Source: Sulfitobacter sp. CW3 (GTDB lineage Bacteria > Pseudomonadota > Alphaproteobacteria > Rhodobacterales > Rhodobacteraceae). From it: a DNA stretch of 64,000 bases. Of this stretch, positions 9,695 to 20,316 are shown in pieces; position 1 is the first letter of the stretch; each line of letters opens with the position of its first letter. Where the stretch lies: positions 310,001-374,000 of the forward strand of contig NZ_JAHXRL010000003.1 of assembly GCF_019392245.1 (NCBI RefSeq), written 5' to 3'. The notes beneath the pieces are model-generated. The model did no database searches, was not told the DNA's origin, and worked only from the letters and a program-made list of their open reading frames with translations. A program made the translations under genes and the position numbers.

Positions 9695-10261
9695 ATGACT
9701 TTCCCTTCCCACGATCTCGACTCCGCGCCCGAAGCGTCCAAGCCGCTATTGGAACAATCGCAAAAAGCGTTCGGCCGTTTGCCCGGTCTACACAAGGTTT
9801 TGGCAGAAAGCCCGCAGGCCTATGAAGGGTATCAAGTTCTGCACAAGCTGTTCACCGAAACAGATTTTGATGCTGAGGAACTGACCGTTGTCTGGCAGGC
9901 GATCAACGTCGAGAACGAATGCCATTATTGCGTTCCGGCCCACACTGGCATCGCGAAAATGATGAAAGTATCCGAAGAGATTTCCGAAGCACTGCGCAAT
10001 GAAACGCCATTGCCCACGCCCAAGCTTGAGGCGTTGCGCACCTTTACGGTTCAAATGTTCCGCGACCGTGGCAATGTGAGCGACGCGCAAATGCAGGCGT
10101 TCTTTGATGCGGGATATGGCCACCGCGCGGTGCTGGATGTGGTCTTGGGGATGGCGCAGAAAACCATGTCCAACTACGTTAACCACGTAGCGCAAACACC
10201 GGTCGATGAGGTGTTTAAACCCCTCGCTTGGACCCGTAGCGATACACCGCTCAAGGTCTAA
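9695..10261 (+). CDS. Carboxymuconolactone decarboxylase/AhpD-like protein
   Basis: A 188-residue protein with the AhpD-like redox motif. ENECHYCVPAHT (about residues 73-84) holds the CxxC pair, the upstream Glu and the downstream His used for proton relay in AhpD-type peroxidases. It probably acts on peroxides or reactive electrophiles, though many family members are uncharacterised. It is transcribed away from the TetR gene and carries the operator at 9608-9647 in its promoter region, so derepression by a small inducer is likely. Confidence 0.87.
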   Translation: MTFPSHDLDSAPEASKPLLEQSQKAFGRLPGLHKVLAESPQAYEGYQVLHKLFTETDFDAEELTVVWQAINVENECHYCVPAHTGIAKMMKVSEEISEALRNETPLPTPKLEALRTFTVQMFRDRGNVSDAQMQAFFDAGYGHRAVLDVVLGMAQKTMSNYVNHVAQTPVDEVFKPLAWTRSDTPLKV

Positions 10262-10291
10262 TCGCGGCGTCTTAACTGCAGTCAAACATAC

Positions 10292-10327
10292 AAAAAGACC
10301 CCTTCGGATCGAAGGGGCCTTTTCGTT
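10292..10327. terminator. Bidirectional terminator between the AhpD-like gene and ppaC
   Basis: CCCCTTC (10299-10305), loop GGATC, GAAGGGG (10311-10317). An A-run stands before it and TTTTCGTTT after it, so it can work for both convergent genes. Confidence 0.85.
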
Positions 10328-10352
10328 TCAAGTCGTCAAAATGTCTTTAATC

Positions 10353-11273
10353 TCAGACCTTAAGGTTCGGGATGATCTGTTTTTTACGGCTCATGATGCC
10401 GGGCAGAACGACCGTGTCACCGGTGACCGTCGCGCCAAAGCTTTTCTCGGCTACGGATTTGGTCAGATCGTTGGGGATCAGCATGGTCGCTTCTTCGTTC
10501 AGGATGTCGACCACGAACAGCAGCACCTGATCGGCACCGTCTTGGGTCGCCACGCCGGGCATTGCCGCCATCAGCGCATCCTTGCGGTCCAGCACGGACG
10601 CAGGCGATGTGGTTTCCAGCACGGACACACGGAACTGCTTGCCGCCGACTTCGTATTCCTTGCTGTCCATCCGCAGCAATTCAGCCTCAGAAAAGGACGA
10701 AACGTCGGATTTCGCTGCAAACATCTGTGCCGCATATTCTGCGACGTCGATGCCCAGATCTTTGGCCAGCGCCTGTGCGATTGCCGTGTCTTCCGGGGTT
10801 GTGGTCGGGCTGCGGAATTCCAGCGTGTCGGACAGGATGCAGGTCAGCATCGCGCCTTTGATGTTTGTGGGCATCTTTGCGATGTCGTCACCGATCAGCT
10901 TGTACATGATCGTGGCGGTACAGGCCAACGGCTCCATCGTGATGCTGATCGGGCCTTTGGTCTCGAGGCCGCCAACCAGTTTGTGGTGGTCGATGATGGC
11001 CTTGATATCCGCGTCATTGATGTTGTCGGGCAGTTCAGCCGGGTTGTTGGTGTCAACGATCACAACAGGTTGGTCGGCTTCGACGCCCGAAATGATCTGT
11101 GGTTTGTCCAGCTTCCAGTGGTCCAGCATGAACAATGCTTCGGTGTTGGGTTCACCCAGCAAGGCGGGGGCGGCATCGACGCCTGCGATCGCGTTCAGGT
11201 ACCACGCCCAGATGATCGGGCTGCCGGTGCTGTCGGTGTCGGGGGATTTGTGGCCAAAAACGAGCGTTGTCAT
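10353..11273 (-). CDS. ppaC: Manganese-dependent inorganic pyrophosphatase
   Basis: A family II pyrophosphatase of the DHH superfamily, which hydrolyses PPi to phosphate with Mn2+ or Co2+. The metal ligands are in GHKSPDTDS at residues 7-15 (His8, Asp12, Asp14), and the DHH motif follows in IIDHHKLVGG. The C-terminal DHHA2 domain ends with a SRKKQ segment. I start at ATG 11273 (MTTLVFGH), giving 306 residues, the family norm. The much longer open frame to 11561 is not supported. It is a single gene, divergent from the DUF2161 gene. Confidence 0.96.
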   Translation of the reverse strand: MTTLVFGHKSPDTDSTGSPIIWAWYLNAIAGVDAAPALLGEPNTEALFMLDHWKLDKPQIISGVEADQPVVIVDTNNPAELPDNINDADIKAIIDHHKLVGGLETKGPISITMEPLACTATIMYKLIGDDIAKMPTNIKGAMLTCILSDTLEFRSPTTTPEDTAIAQALAKDLGIDVAEYAAQMFAAKSDVSSFSEAELLRMDSKEYEVGGKQFRVSVLETTSPASVLDRKDALMAAMPGVATQDGADQVLLFVVDILNEEATMLIPNDLTKSVAEKSFGATVTGDTVVLPGIMSRKKQIIPNLKV

Positions 11274-11404
11274 ATGCGGTGTCCTGAGAAGGGTGTGTTG
11301 GGTTGCGCGCCTTATAGGGGCCAGTGCTGCGCTTGTCACCACCTTGAACAAAGCGGGTGCCTTGGGGGTTCTCAGGGTGGGGCTATTGCTGATAGCTAAC
11401 GGAT

Positions 11405-12085
11405 ATGAGCAGCCCGCGCGAAACCGATCTTTACCCGCCTGTGAAATCCTTTCTCGAGGATCAAGGTTATGTGGTGAAAGCCGAAGTCGGAGCCGCCGAT
11501 GTCGTCGCGATCCGCGGGGAGGAGCCGCCTGTGGTGGTCGAGCTGAAGCTGGGGTTCTCACTCGCTCTGTTTCACCAATGTGTTGAGCGTTTAAAGGTCA
11601 GCGACGACGTGTATCTGGCCGTCGCGCATAAACCCGGCAAGCCGTTTTACAAAGCGGTCAAGGCGAACACCGTGCTGGCACGGCGGTTGGGCTTGGGGTT
11701 GATGACCGTGCGGGTGTCGGACGGGCTGGTGTCGGTGCATTGCGATCCAGGGCCATATGCACCGCGCAAAAATAACAAACGCAAGACATCGTTGCTGCGC
11801 GAGTTCGCCCGCCGTCAGGGCGACCCGAATGATGGCGGACAAACGCGCGTCGGGTTGATCACGGCATATCGCCAAGACGCTTTGAAACTGGCGATGTATC
11901 TTTTCGAGGTCGGTGCCAGCAAAGGGGCCGACGTGGCCCGCGAGACCGAAGTGAAGCGCGCGACCGTTATGATGCGCGACAACCACTATGGTTGGTTTGA
12001 AAAGGTCGAAAAAGGCATCTATGGTATCTCGCCCGAGGGGGCAGAGGCGGTACAGACCAGCGCACGCGTTTTGGGGTCCGGCTGA
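11405..12085 (+). CDS. DUF2161 protein with PD-(D/E)xK nuclease-like signature
   Basis: A 226-residue DUF2161 protein, usually annotated as a putative phosphodiesterase. The N-terminal half shows a PD-(D/E)xK arrangement: Asp32 (AADVVAI), Glu46-x-Lys48 (VVVELKLG), and Gln58 in the next helix (FHQCVERL). The C-terminal half is basic and looks like a winged helix (EVGASKGADVARETEVKRATVMMRDNHYGWFEKVEKGIYGIS in pieces), which would suit DNA binding. It is a single gene between ppaC and groES. The nuclease reading is an inference from motif spacing. Confidence 0.8.
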   Translation: MSSPRETDLYPPVKSFLEDQGYVVKAEVGAADVVAIRGEEPPVVVELKLGFSLALFHQCVERLKVSDDVYLAVAHKPGKPFYKAVKANTVLARRLGLGLMTVRVSDGLVSVHCDPGPYAPRKNNKRKTSLLREFARRQGDPNDGGQTRVGLITAYRQDALKLAMYLFEVGASKGADVARETEVKRATVMMRDNHYGWFEKVEKGIYGISPEGAEAVQTSARVLGSG

Positions 12086-12132
12086 TATTGGCCGCCCAAT
12101 CCGGCCCGTTACAATTTTTCACAACACAATGG

Positions 12133-12161
12133 TTGACTAGGGCAGGGTACATCCTTAGCTA
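12133..12161 (+). promoter_or_regulatory. Likely groESL promoter
   Basis: TTGACT at 12133-12138 and TAGCTA at 12156-12161, 17 bp apart, resemble sigma-70 boxes. The transcript would begin at or just before the CIRCE element. Confidence 0.55.
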
Positions 12162-12168
12162 AACCTCG

Positions 12169-12195
12169 TTAGCACTCAAGGTTACTGAGTGCTAA
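12169..12195. promoter_or_regulatory. CIRCE element (HrcA operator) of groESL
   Basis: A perfect CIRCE sequence, TTAGCACTC-N9-GAGTGCTAA, lies 67 nt before the groES start codon. HrcA repressor binds this motif in heat-shock operons, so groESL should be HrcA-controlled. No hrcA gene is in the window. Confidence 0.95.
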
Positions 12196-12261
12196 TGGCC
12201 GCTTCCCCGAACGGGGGAACGTGGCTTGGGAGAATAACTTTGAGCCTTAAGGAGCTGAAAG

Positions 12262-12549
12262 ATGGCATTAAAACCGCTTCACGACCGCGTGTTGGTGCGT
12301 CGCACCGAAAGCGAAGAAAAAACCAAGGGTGGCTTGATCATCCCTGATTCCGCAAAAGAAAAGCCTGCTGAAGGCGAAGTTGTTGCTTGCGGCGAAGGTG
12401 CACGCAAGGACAGCGGTGAACTGATTGAGATGGCTGTAAAAGCCGGTGACAAAGTTCTGTTCGGCAAATGGTCCGGCACAGAAGTCACGCTCGACGGTGA
12501 AGAGCTTCTGATGATGAAAGAAAGCGACATCATGGGGATCCTGTCCTGA
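12262..12549 (+). CDS. groES: Co-chaperonin GroES
   Basis: The 95-residue lid of the GroEL cavity. Recognisable are [14 protein letters not shown], the mobile loop [18 protein letters not shown], and the C-terminal [19 protein letters not shown] precedes the ATG at 12262. It is the first gene of the groESL operon, with CIRCE upstream and groEL 74 nt downstream. Confidence 0.98.
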   Translation: MALKPLHDRVLVRRTESEEKTKGGLIIPDSAKEKPAEGEVVACGEGARKDSGELIEMAVKAGDKVLFGKWSGTEVTLDGEELLMMKESDIMGILS

Positions 12550-12572
12550 TTTCAGGCCAGACGGGGGCCTAG

Positions 12573-14273
<1,701 letters not shown>

Positions 14274-14313
14274 ATCACGCCGTAGGGTTTTCGAACCCTT
14301 CGCTGACAGAATT

Positions 14314-14345
14314 AAGGGGCGCATCGTTTGATGTGCCCCTTTTTC
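14314..14345 (+). terminator. groESL terminator
   Basis: AAGGGGCGCATC (14314-14325), loop GTTT, GATGTGCCCCTT (14330-14341) with one mismatch, followed by more T. A smaller hairpin (AGGGTT-TTCG-AACCCT) stands before it, closer to the groEL stop. Confidence 0.9.
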
Positions 14346-14382
14346 GTTGGCACGTCCCGCGCGGCTGGCCTAAGCAGTCGCT

Positions 14383-15231
14383 ATGCGTATTTTCCTTTTG
14401 ACCGCCCTCGTAATGATCGCCTTTGCCGCGAACTCTGTTCTGACCCGCTTTGCCATTGCGGGCGGGCATATCGACCCGACAGGTTTTGCCGTGGTGCGGG
14501 TCATATCGGGTGCGGCGATGCTGTGGCTGTTCCTGACGCTGCGCGGCGGGCGCTTGCAGATATTCAGCCGCACACGTGCCTTTGGCGCACTGACCTTGGC
14601 GGTTTATATCATCGGATTTTCGCTGGCTTATTTAACGCTGGATGCGGGGCTAGGGGCGTTGATCCTGTTCGGTGTTGTACAGATTGCGATGTTTGCCCAT
14701 GGCGCATTGTTCGGGGTCACGCCGACCCCGCGCAAGATGATCGGTGCGGCAGTTGCCTTTGCCGGGTTGGTTCTGGTGCTGTGGCCAAGCGCGGCAGTGC
14801 AGGTTGATCCCGTTGGTGCCGTCCTGATGATTGCCGCCGGTCTGGGCTGGGCCGCCTATACGATCAGCGGCAAAGGGTCTGATGATCCGCTGGCGAACAC
14901 TGCGGGTAATTTTCTGATCTGCGCGCCCATTGTCGCGTTATTGATGCTGGTGCAGAACACGTTTTACACCCCCACGGGGCTGATTGTCGCCATCCTGTGC
15001 GGCGCTGTGACATCGGGGCTGGGCTATGCTTTGTGGTACGCGGTGTTGCCGAAACTGATGCAATCCACGGCGGCTGTTGTTCAACTGTCTGTGCCGGTGA
15101 TTGCGATCCTTGCGGGGGCCGCGATCTTGGCCGAACCACTGGACCTCAAGGTCGTTTTGGCGACCGTGCTTGTCCTTGGCGGGATCGGTTTGGCGGTCAG
15201 CGAACGATCAACTCAAGCGGGTCGTAGCTGA
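14383..15231 (+). CDS. EamA/DMT-superfamily inner-membrane transporter
   Basis: A 282-residue integral membrane protein with about ten hydrophobic helices and the two internally repeated EamA halves. The first half starts MRIFLLTALVMIAFAANSVLTR and the second begins near VGAVLMIAAGLGWAAYT. The conserved GLGYALWYAVLPKL and the C-terminal EPLDLKVVLATVLVLGG pieces fit the drug/metabolite exporter superfamily. Substrates in this family range from amino acids to purines and cannot be told here. The C-terminus overlaps the convergent Nudix gene by 35 bp. Confidence 0.9.
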   Translation: MRIFLLTALVMIAFAANSVLTRFAIAGGHIDPTGFAVVRVISGAAMLWLFLTLRGGRLQIFSRTRAFGALTLAVYIIGFSLAYLTLDAGLGALILFGVVQIAMFAHGALFGVTPTPRKMIGAAVAFAGLVLVLWPSAAVQVDPVGAVLMIAAGLGWAAYTISGKGSDDPLANTAGNFLICAPIVALLMLVQNTFYTPTGLIVAILCGAVTSGLGYALWYAVLPKLMQSTAAVVQLSVPVIAILAGAAILAEPLDLKVVLATVLVLGGIGLAVSERSTQAGRS

Positions 15232-15649
15232 CCGGGGCATCGCCGAATGCAATGTCGATCAAGCTGTCGGGTTTGACCCGCAATTCCGCCATTTGCGCGT
15301 GGGTAACCCACCGCCGGTCTGTCACGATATTCTCGACGTCTTGCCACGCGGGTGCAATTTCCGTTGATCCGATGACCGTACACCGAAAATAGAAATCGAC
15401 CTGATGGAAGCCGGCTGTCGGATCGTGGAATTCATTGACCAGACACGGCGCACCGACATCAATCCGCAGGCCTGTTTCCTCAAACACCTCGCGGGCGAGG
15501 TTATCGGGCAGGGACGCGCCCAGTTCGACGCCGCCGCCGGGGGCGCACATCAGATCGCTTTGACCATTGGCATAGGCGTTGACCAACAGCAGCCGATCGT
15601 CGTGAACAATCACAGCTCGTACTGCCAGACGCGGGCCATTTTTCGCCAT
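15197..15649 (-). CDS. Nudix hydrolase
   Basis: A 150-residue Nudix-fold protein. The Nudix box begins GGGVELGASLPDNLA and ends REVFEETGL, at about residues 37-60. The metal-binding REVxEE part is intact, but the first glutamate of the consensus (G-x5-E) is alanine. The family cleaves nucleoside diphosphates linked to another group; the exact substrate is unknown. It overlaps the DMT transporter gene tail-to-tail by 35 bp. Confidence 0.88.
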   Translation of the reverse strand: MAKNGPRLAVRAVIVHDDRLLLVNAYANGQSDLMCAPGGGVELGASLPDNLAREVFEETGLRIDVGAPCLVNEFHDPTAGFHQVDFYFRCTVIGSTEIAPAWQDVENIVTDRRWVTHAQMAELRVKPDSLIDIAFGDAPVSYDPLELIVR

Positions 15650-15720
15650 TTGTTGCTCTTTCCATTATCGCAGTCGTCAAAGCATTTCACATGTCGGAAT
15701 TTCAGTCTATCTGATCACAC

Positions 15721-16530
15721 ATGAAAACCGTTCTTTCCTCCTTTATCCTGTCCTTCGCGTTGAATGGCTACGCTTCTGCGCAATCCGATCTGACGCAGGC
15801 AGGCGAGGGACGCTGCGTTGTGCTGTTGCATGGGCTGGCGCGTACGGAAACATCCTTTGCCGTCATGGAATCGTCGCTGGAAACCGAAGGCTATAAGGTC
15901 GTGCGCCCCGGCTACCCCTCGACCGAGGCACCGGTAGAAGAGTTGACCCGGCGTACCTTGCCTGATGCCGTTGCAGCCTGCGGCACCGCCAAAGTGGATT
16001 TCGTAACCCATTCGATGGGCGGTATCCTGCTGCGGCAATGGGTAGCCGAAGTCGGTGATGAACAGGTGGGCCGCGTGGTGATGCTTGCCCCGCCCAACCA
16101 CGGCAGCGAGGTCGTTGATACCTTTGGGGATATCGCTGCGTTCGACTGGATGAACGGACCTGCGGGCGCACAGATGGGGACGGGTGAAAACTCACTCCCC
16201 CGTCGGCTGCCGCCAGTGACGTTCGATCTGGGAGTGATTGCAGGTACTCAATCGCTGAACCCCTATTTTTCGTCGCTTTTACCGGGCCGCGACGATGGCA
16301 AAGTTTCCGTGAAATCCACGCGCATTGATGGCATGCGGGATTTCCTGATGCTGCCTGTCACCCACACGTTTATCATGATGAACCCCACGGTGATTGCGCA
16401 GACGATGATCTATCTGAACACGGGCAAATTTGATCGGTCGCTGACCTTTATCGATGCTGTCCTTGATTCCATTGGCTGCCCGGAAGGGGATTGCCTGCCC
16501 GGAGCGGAGGATAAAAATGCTAAACCTTGA
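15721..16530 (+). CDS. Exported alpha/beta hydrolase, lipase-like
   Basis: A 269-residue secreted hydrolase. Residues 1-20 form a signal peptide ending in AYASA-like sequence (NGYASA|QSD). The oxyanion loop VVLLHGLAR and the elbow THSMGG (Ser98) are those of triacylglycerol lipase/acetyltransferase-type hydrolases, and a late PVTHTFIM could hold the catalytic His. Four cysteines suggest periplasmic disulfides. Its end overlaps the start of phnM by 14 bp, so the two genes may be co-transcribed, though no functional link is obvious. Confidence 0.85.
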   Translation: MKTVLSSFILSFALNGYASAQSDLTQAGEGRCVVLLHGLARTETSFAVMESSLETEGYKVVRPGYPSTEAPVEELTRRTLPDAVAACGTAKVDFVTHSMGGILLRQWVAEVGDEQVGRVVMLAPPNHGSEVVDTFGDIAAFDWMNGPAGAQMGTGENSLPRRLPPVTFDLGVIAGTQSLNPYFSSLLPGRDDGKVSVKSTRIDGMRDFLMLPVTHTFIMMNPTVIAQTMIYLNTGKFDRSLTFIDAVLDSIGCPEGDCLPGAEDKNAKP

Positions 16531-17659
16531 CCTGACAGGCGGGCAAATCTTGGGCGAGGGCGGGCTGGTTCCGCGCGTTCTGTCGATCGCGGATGGGCTG
16601 GTCGTTGACGTCCGTCAACAACGCTCGGTCGATCTGAGCGGTTATATGATTTTGCCCGGTATCGTTGACGTGCATGGCGACGGGTTCGAGCGTCACCTCG
16701 CCCCGCGACGCGGTGCGATGAAGACACTTTCCGAAGGGTTGGTCGCCGCCGAAGCAGAGCTGGCCGCGAACGGGATCACCACTGCGGTGTTGGCGCAATT
16801 CGTCAGTTGGGAAGGCGGGCTGCGTGGGCCCGAATTTGCCAAACAGGTGTTTGATGCAATGCGTAAAACGGCGCCCGGATTGGTAACGGACCTGCGCGGA
16901 CAGTTGCGGTTCGAGACGCATATGCTTGATCTGTATGATGAAATCCCACAGCGGATGGCCGAGTGGGGATTGTCATATATCGTGTTCAACGACCATCTGC
17001 CGCATGAACGTCTGTCCGAGGGGCGCGTGCCAAAACGTATGGTTGCCCAAGCGCTCAAGGCGGGGCGAAACCCCGACGCGCATCTGAAACTGATGCAGGA
17101 GCTACACGCCAATCGCGATGCGGTGCCTGCTGCGCTGGACGCTCTTTGCAACACCCTTGCAGCCCAAGGCATTCAAATGGGCAGCCATGATGACACCACG
17201 GCGCAGGGCCGTGCGGCATGGCGCAAGCGTGGTGTTCAGGTGGCCGAGTTCCCCGAGACATTGGAAGCCGCCGAAGCCGCAGCAGAGGCCGGTGATCTGG
17301 TGGTGCTGGGGTCGCCTAATGTGGTGCGGGGCGGGTCGCATAACGGCAATGTATCGGCAGTGGACCTGATCGCGATGGGCGTCGGCGCGGCGCTGGCGTC
17401 AGACTATCATTATCCGTCGCCCAGACGTGCTGCGTTCATGCTGGCCGATAGCGGCGTTCTGCCTTTGCAGGACGCGTGGCGGCTGGTTTCAGCAGGCCCA
17501 GCGGATGTTTTGGGTCTGGCTGATCGCGGCGACCTGAGCCTTGGCAAAAGGGCCGATCTGGTGGTGCTGGATGCAAAAACGCGCCGTGTCGCCATGACGA
17601 TGTCAGGCGGGCGCGTCAGCTATATGTCGGGCGATATCGCGATGCGTTTTACCGCTTGA
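16517..17659 (+). CDS. phnM: PhnM-type alpha-D-ribose 1-methylphosphonate 5-triphosphate diphosphatase
   Basis: An amidohydrolase-fold protein of 380 residues. PhnM removes pyrophosphate from the triphosphate intermediate of the C-P lyase pathway. Family signatures are [15 protein letters not shown] (metal ligands), [16 protein letters not shown], and [13 protein letters not shown] near the C-terminus. I start at ATG 16517, with GGAGG at 16506-16510, inside the end of the preceding lipase-like gene. No phnGHIJKL or phosphonate transport genes are in this window, so this is a stand-alone copy whose own job may differ. Confidence 0.9.
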   Translation: MLNLDLTGGQILGEGGLVPRVLSIADGLVVDVRQQRSVDLSGYMILPGIVDVHGDGFERHLAPRRGAMKTLSEGLVAAEAELAANGITTAVLAQFVSWEGGLRGPEFAKQVFDAMRKTAPGLVTDLRGQLRFETHMLDLYDEIPQRMAEWGLSYIVFNDHLPHERLSEGRVPKRMVAQALKAGRNPDAHLKLMQELHANRDAVPAALDALCNTLAAQGIQMGSHDDTTAQGRAAWRKRGVQVAEFPETLEAAEAAAEAGDLVVLGSPNVVRGGSHNGNVSAVDLIAMGVGAALASDYHYPSPRRAAFMLADSGVLPLQDAWRLVSAGPADVLGLADRGDLSLGKRADLVVLDAKTRRVAMTMSGGRVSYMSGDIAMRFTA

Positions 17660-18716
17660 TGATATTGACGTGGCCCATCTTACGGCCCGCTTTCACGTCG
17701 ACTTTGCCATATAGATGCAGCGCTGTATCGCGTTGCTTGGCCAGTTCTGGCACGCGGTCCATATCGTCACCGATCAGGTTTTCCATCACCACATCGGCAT
17801 AGCGGCTGCCATCGCCCAAGGGCCAGCCCGCGATGGCACGAATGTGCTGTTCGAACTGGTCAATGGCGCAGCCGTTTTGCGTCCAATGGCCGGAATTATG
17901 CACGCGCGGGGCGATTTCATTCACGATGAACCCTTGCGGCGTCACGAAAAGTTCGACACCCAGCACGCCGACATAATCAAGCGCGTTCAATATCTTGGCT
18001 GCCATCAACACGGCATCCATTCGCAAAGAGCCGGACAGATTTGCAGGCACGGTCGTTGTGTGGAGGATGCCATCGCGGTGGACGTTTTCACCGGGATCGA
18101 AACAGGAAACCTCGCCCGAGGGGCTGCGTGCCGCGATAACGGAAACTTCGGAGGTAAAGTTGACGAAGCCTTCCAGAACCGCAGGGCTGCCGGCCATATC
18201 ATCAAGTGCTGTCTGCGCGTCATCGGCAGAGCGCAGTCGCGATTGGCCTTTGCCGTCATAGCCAAACCGGCGGGTTTTCAAGATCGACGGCGTGCCGATG
18301 GTTTGCATCGCGGCATCAAGATCTCCGGCGCTGGCGATGTCAGCAAAGGGGGCGACGCGCAGGCCCAGCCCCTCAAGGAATGTCTTTTCGGTCAGGCGAT
18401 CCTGACTGGTGCGCAAAGCCTCGCGATTTGGATGAATGGTGCGGATGGTTTCGATCACATCCAACGCTTCGGTCGGGATGTTCTCGAATTCATAGGTGAC
18501 GACGTCCACCGCATTGGCAAACGCTTTGAGTGCTTCAACATCATCATAACCGGCCGTCGTCACGCGGTGGGCGACATCGGCAGCAGGCGGGTTCGCGCCG
18601 GGTTCAAAGATATGCGTGCGAAACCCCAGACGTGCGGCAGCGACAGAGAGCATCCGCCCCAACTGCCCGCCACCCAAAATACCGATGGTCGCACCGGTTG
18701 CCAAAGGATCAGTCAT
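17649..18716 (-). CDS. purK: 5-(carboxyamino)imidazole ribonucleotide synthase
   Basis: PurK carboxylates AIR to N5-CAIR using ATP and bicarbonate in purine synthesis. It has 355 residues from ATG 18716, with [12 protein letters not shown] at the N-terminus and the ATP-grasp segments [25 protein letters not shown] and [14 protein letters not shown] longer in-frame start at 18788 would run deep into purE. The gene overlaps purE by 8 bp, so the two steps are made from one operon. Its end overlaps the convergent phnM by 11 bp. Confidence 0.97.
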   Translation of the reverse strand: MTDPLATGATIGILGGGQLGRMLSVAAARLGFRTHIFEPGANPPAADVAHRVTTAGYDDVEALKAFANAVDVVTYEFENIPTEALDVIETIRTIHPNREALRTSQDRLTEKTFLEGLGLRVAPFADIASAGDLDAAMQTIGTPSILKTRRFGYDGKGQSRLRSADDAQTALDDMAGSPAVLEGFVNFTSEVSVIAARSPSGEVSCFDPGENVHRDGILHTTTVPANLSGSLRMDAVLMAAKILNALDYVGVLGVELFVTPQGFIVNEIAPRVHNSGHWTQNGCAIDQFEQHIRAIAGWPLGDGSRYADVVMENLIGDDMDRVPELAKQRDTALHLYGKVDVKAGRKMGHVNIIKR

Positions 18717-19197
18717 CGGAAGGCTCCTGCGGGATTGAGGCGCTGAGAGCGTCGCGCCAGTCGTCGAGCCGTTTGGCAAGCGCATCATCCTGAAGCGCCA
18801 GAATGCTGGCGGCCATCAACGCCGCATTGGCAGCACCCGCAGCGCCGATTGCCATCGTGGCCACGGGAAACCCGCGTGGCATTTGCAGAATGGAATATAA
18901 TGAATCGACACCCGACAACGCTTTGGTCTGGACCGGAACGCCAATCACAGGCACGCGGGTTTTTGATGCCATCATACCGGGCAAATGTGCCGCCCCGCCA
19001 GCCCCTGCGATGATCACCTGTAATCCGCGATCTACCGCCGTTTTGCCATAGTCCCACAATCGGTCGGGGGTGCGGTGGGCCGATACGATCTTGGCCTCAT
19101 AGGCGATGCCCAACTCATCTAGTAAGGTCGCGGCCTCGCGCATCGTGCTCCAATCGGATTGAGAGCCCATGATGATACCGACGGGGGGATTTTCCAT
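18709..19197 (-). CDS. purE: N5-carboxyaminoimidazole ribonucleotide mutase
   Basis: PurE converts N5-CAIR to CAIR, the step after PurK. The 162-residue protein has [23 protein letters not shown], and [16 protein letters not shown], all of the class I active site. It is the first gene of a purE-purK pair with an 8-bp overlap. Confidence 0.97.
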   Translation of the reverse strand: MENPPVGIIMGSQSDWSTMREAATLLDELGIAYEAKIVSAHRTPDRLWDYGKTAVDRGLQVIIAGAGGAAHLPGMMASKTRVPVIGVPVQTKALSGVDSLYSILQMPRGFPVATMAIGAAGAANAALMAASILALQDDALAKRLDDWRDALSASIPQEPSDD

Positions 19198-19268
19198 ATT
19201 GGATATGCCTTTACTAGATCGCCTAAGAAAGGCGTACTATAGCCATCATGGGTGGGGTGGCAATCGGA

Positions 19269-19493
19269 TCAGGCCGTAATATCGGGTGTTAAACGGTCTT
19301 CGATCTGGGCAATCAAATCTTTCAGGCGCAACTTGCGCTTTTTCAGCCGTTGCAGCGTTAATGCATCTGCCGTCCCCTTCTCAACAAGGGCTTGGATCGC
19401 ATCATCAAGATCGCGGTGTTCGCGGCGGAACACAGCTAGCTCGACGCGCAGGATGTCGTCGTTTTTCATCGACAGGTCAGTTGGGGCATTCAT
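19269..19493 (-). CDS. DUF465/YdcH-family small helical protein
   Basis: A 74-residue charged alpha-helical protein with the DUF465 pattern: REHRDLDDAI, a short linker, then LKKRKLRLKDLIAQIE. Function is unknown. It is transcribed on its own away from the hsp20 promoter region. Relatives of this size are common in Rhodobacterales. Confidence 0.85.
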   Translation of the reverse strand: MNAPTDLSMKNDDILRVELAVFRREHRDLDDAIQALVEKGTADALTLQRLKKRKLRLKDLIAQIEDRLTPDITA

Positions 19494-19560
19494 ATGGCTG
19501 GGCGATTCTTCTTTTGATCAGGTCTTATAACATAAGCGTTAGCCAATCATTGGCATAGCC

Positions 19561-19587
19561 CTTGCTTATGCCACGTCTGCTCCCCAT
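19561..19587 (+). promoter_or_regulatory. RpoH-type heat-shock promoter of hsp20
   Basis: CTTGCT (19561-19566) and CCCCAT (19582-19587, continuing as ATTT), 15 bp apart, match the sigma-32 pattern CTTG..N13-17..CCCCAT. They lie 70 nt before the Hsp20 start codon. Confidence 0.75.
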
Positions 19588-19656
19588 ATTTAGGGGGTAG
19601 GTCGCCGATATAGGGGCCTGAATGATTGACTGTCGCTTGACTTAAGGACGTGTCTT

Positions 19657-20073
19657 ATGACGAAATTAACGCTAGCTTCTTACCCGCATATGTTGGGTTT
19701 TGAGCAATTGGAACGAGTGTTGGAGCGTACTGCCAAGGCAGGAAACGAAGGGTATCCCCCTTTCAACATCGAACAGACATCAGATTATAGCTACCGCATA
19801 ACGCTGGCGGTTGCAGGATTTGCAGAAGAAGATTTGGCAATCACCGTCGAAGATCGGCAATTGGTGATACGAGGCCGCCAAACCGATGGCCCGGATGACC
19901 GGATTTTCCTGCATCGCGGGATCGCAGCACGGCAATTCCAACGGTCATTCGTATTGGCCGACGGGGTCGAGATCGGCGAAGCCTTGATGGAAAACGGCCT
20001 ACTTCATGTGGATCTAAGCCGTTCGAAGCCGGAAAAAGTAGTTCAGACGATTAAAATCAGAAAAGGGGAATAA
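19657..20073 (+). CDS. Hsp20/IbpA-family small heat-shock protein
   Basis: A 138-residue alpha-crystallin-domain chaperone that holds unfolding proteins. The core is YPPFNIEQTSDYSYRITLAVAGF (in pieces), DLAITVEDRQLVIRGRQ, and the closing GLLHVDLSR. The C-terminal IxI motif appears as IKIRKG. AAGGA precedes ATG 19657, and an RpoH-like promoter is upstream. DUF1150 follows after one base in the same transcript, an arrangement seen repeatedly in alphaproteobacteria. Confidence 0.95.
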   Translation: MTKLTLASYPHMLGFEQLERVLERTAKAGNEGYPPFNIEQTSDYSYRITLAVAGFAEEDLAITVEDRQLVIRGRQTDGPDDRIFLHRGIAARQFQRSFVLADGVEIGEALMENGLLHVDLSRSKPEKVVQTIKIRKGE

Positions 20074-20074
20074 A

Positions 20075-20293
20075 ATGCACAATACAGAAACGCATCTTAA
20101 AGACCGGACCGTATACGTGAAAACGATTGCTGTCTCGGACCTGCCCCTTGAAGTGCGCGAACAGGCCGAAGGGCTTGAGCAGCTTTATGCGGTTCACGAT
20201 GCAAAGGGCCAGCAATTGGCGCTGGTCGGTGATCGAAAGCTGGCCTTTAGCTTGGCCCGCGACCACGATTACGCGCCGGTGATGGTACACTAA
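20075..20293 (+). CDS. DUF1150-family small protein, hsp20 partner gene
   Basis: A 72-residue acidic protein with VYVKTIAVSDLPLEVREQ and a C-terminal LVGDRKLAFSLARDHDYAPVMVH. The ending matches the DUF1150 family. Function is unknown, but the family commonly follows hsp20 in Rhizobiales and Rhodobacterales, suggesting a role with the small chaperone. It starts one base after the hsp20 stop, and a strong terminator follows. Confidence 0.9.
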   Translation: MHNTETHLKDRTVYVKTIAVSDLPLEVREQAEGLEQLYAVHDAKGQQLALVGDRKLAFSLARDHDYAPVMVH

Positions 20294-20316
20294 GACCTCA
20301 CTGGTAAGACGAATAC

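Noticed and set aside
11283..11376. CCTGAGAA / TTCTCAGG inverted repeat between ppaC and the DUF2161 gene
   Set aside because: Only 8-bp arms, about 78 bp apart; well within chance and not placed like an operator pair.
10206..11399. 397-codon frame opposite ppaC
   Set aside because: Shadow of the pyrophosphatase gene, running over the terminator at 10292.
17715..18746. 343-codon frame opposite purK
   Set aside because: Shadow; purK is clear on the other strand.
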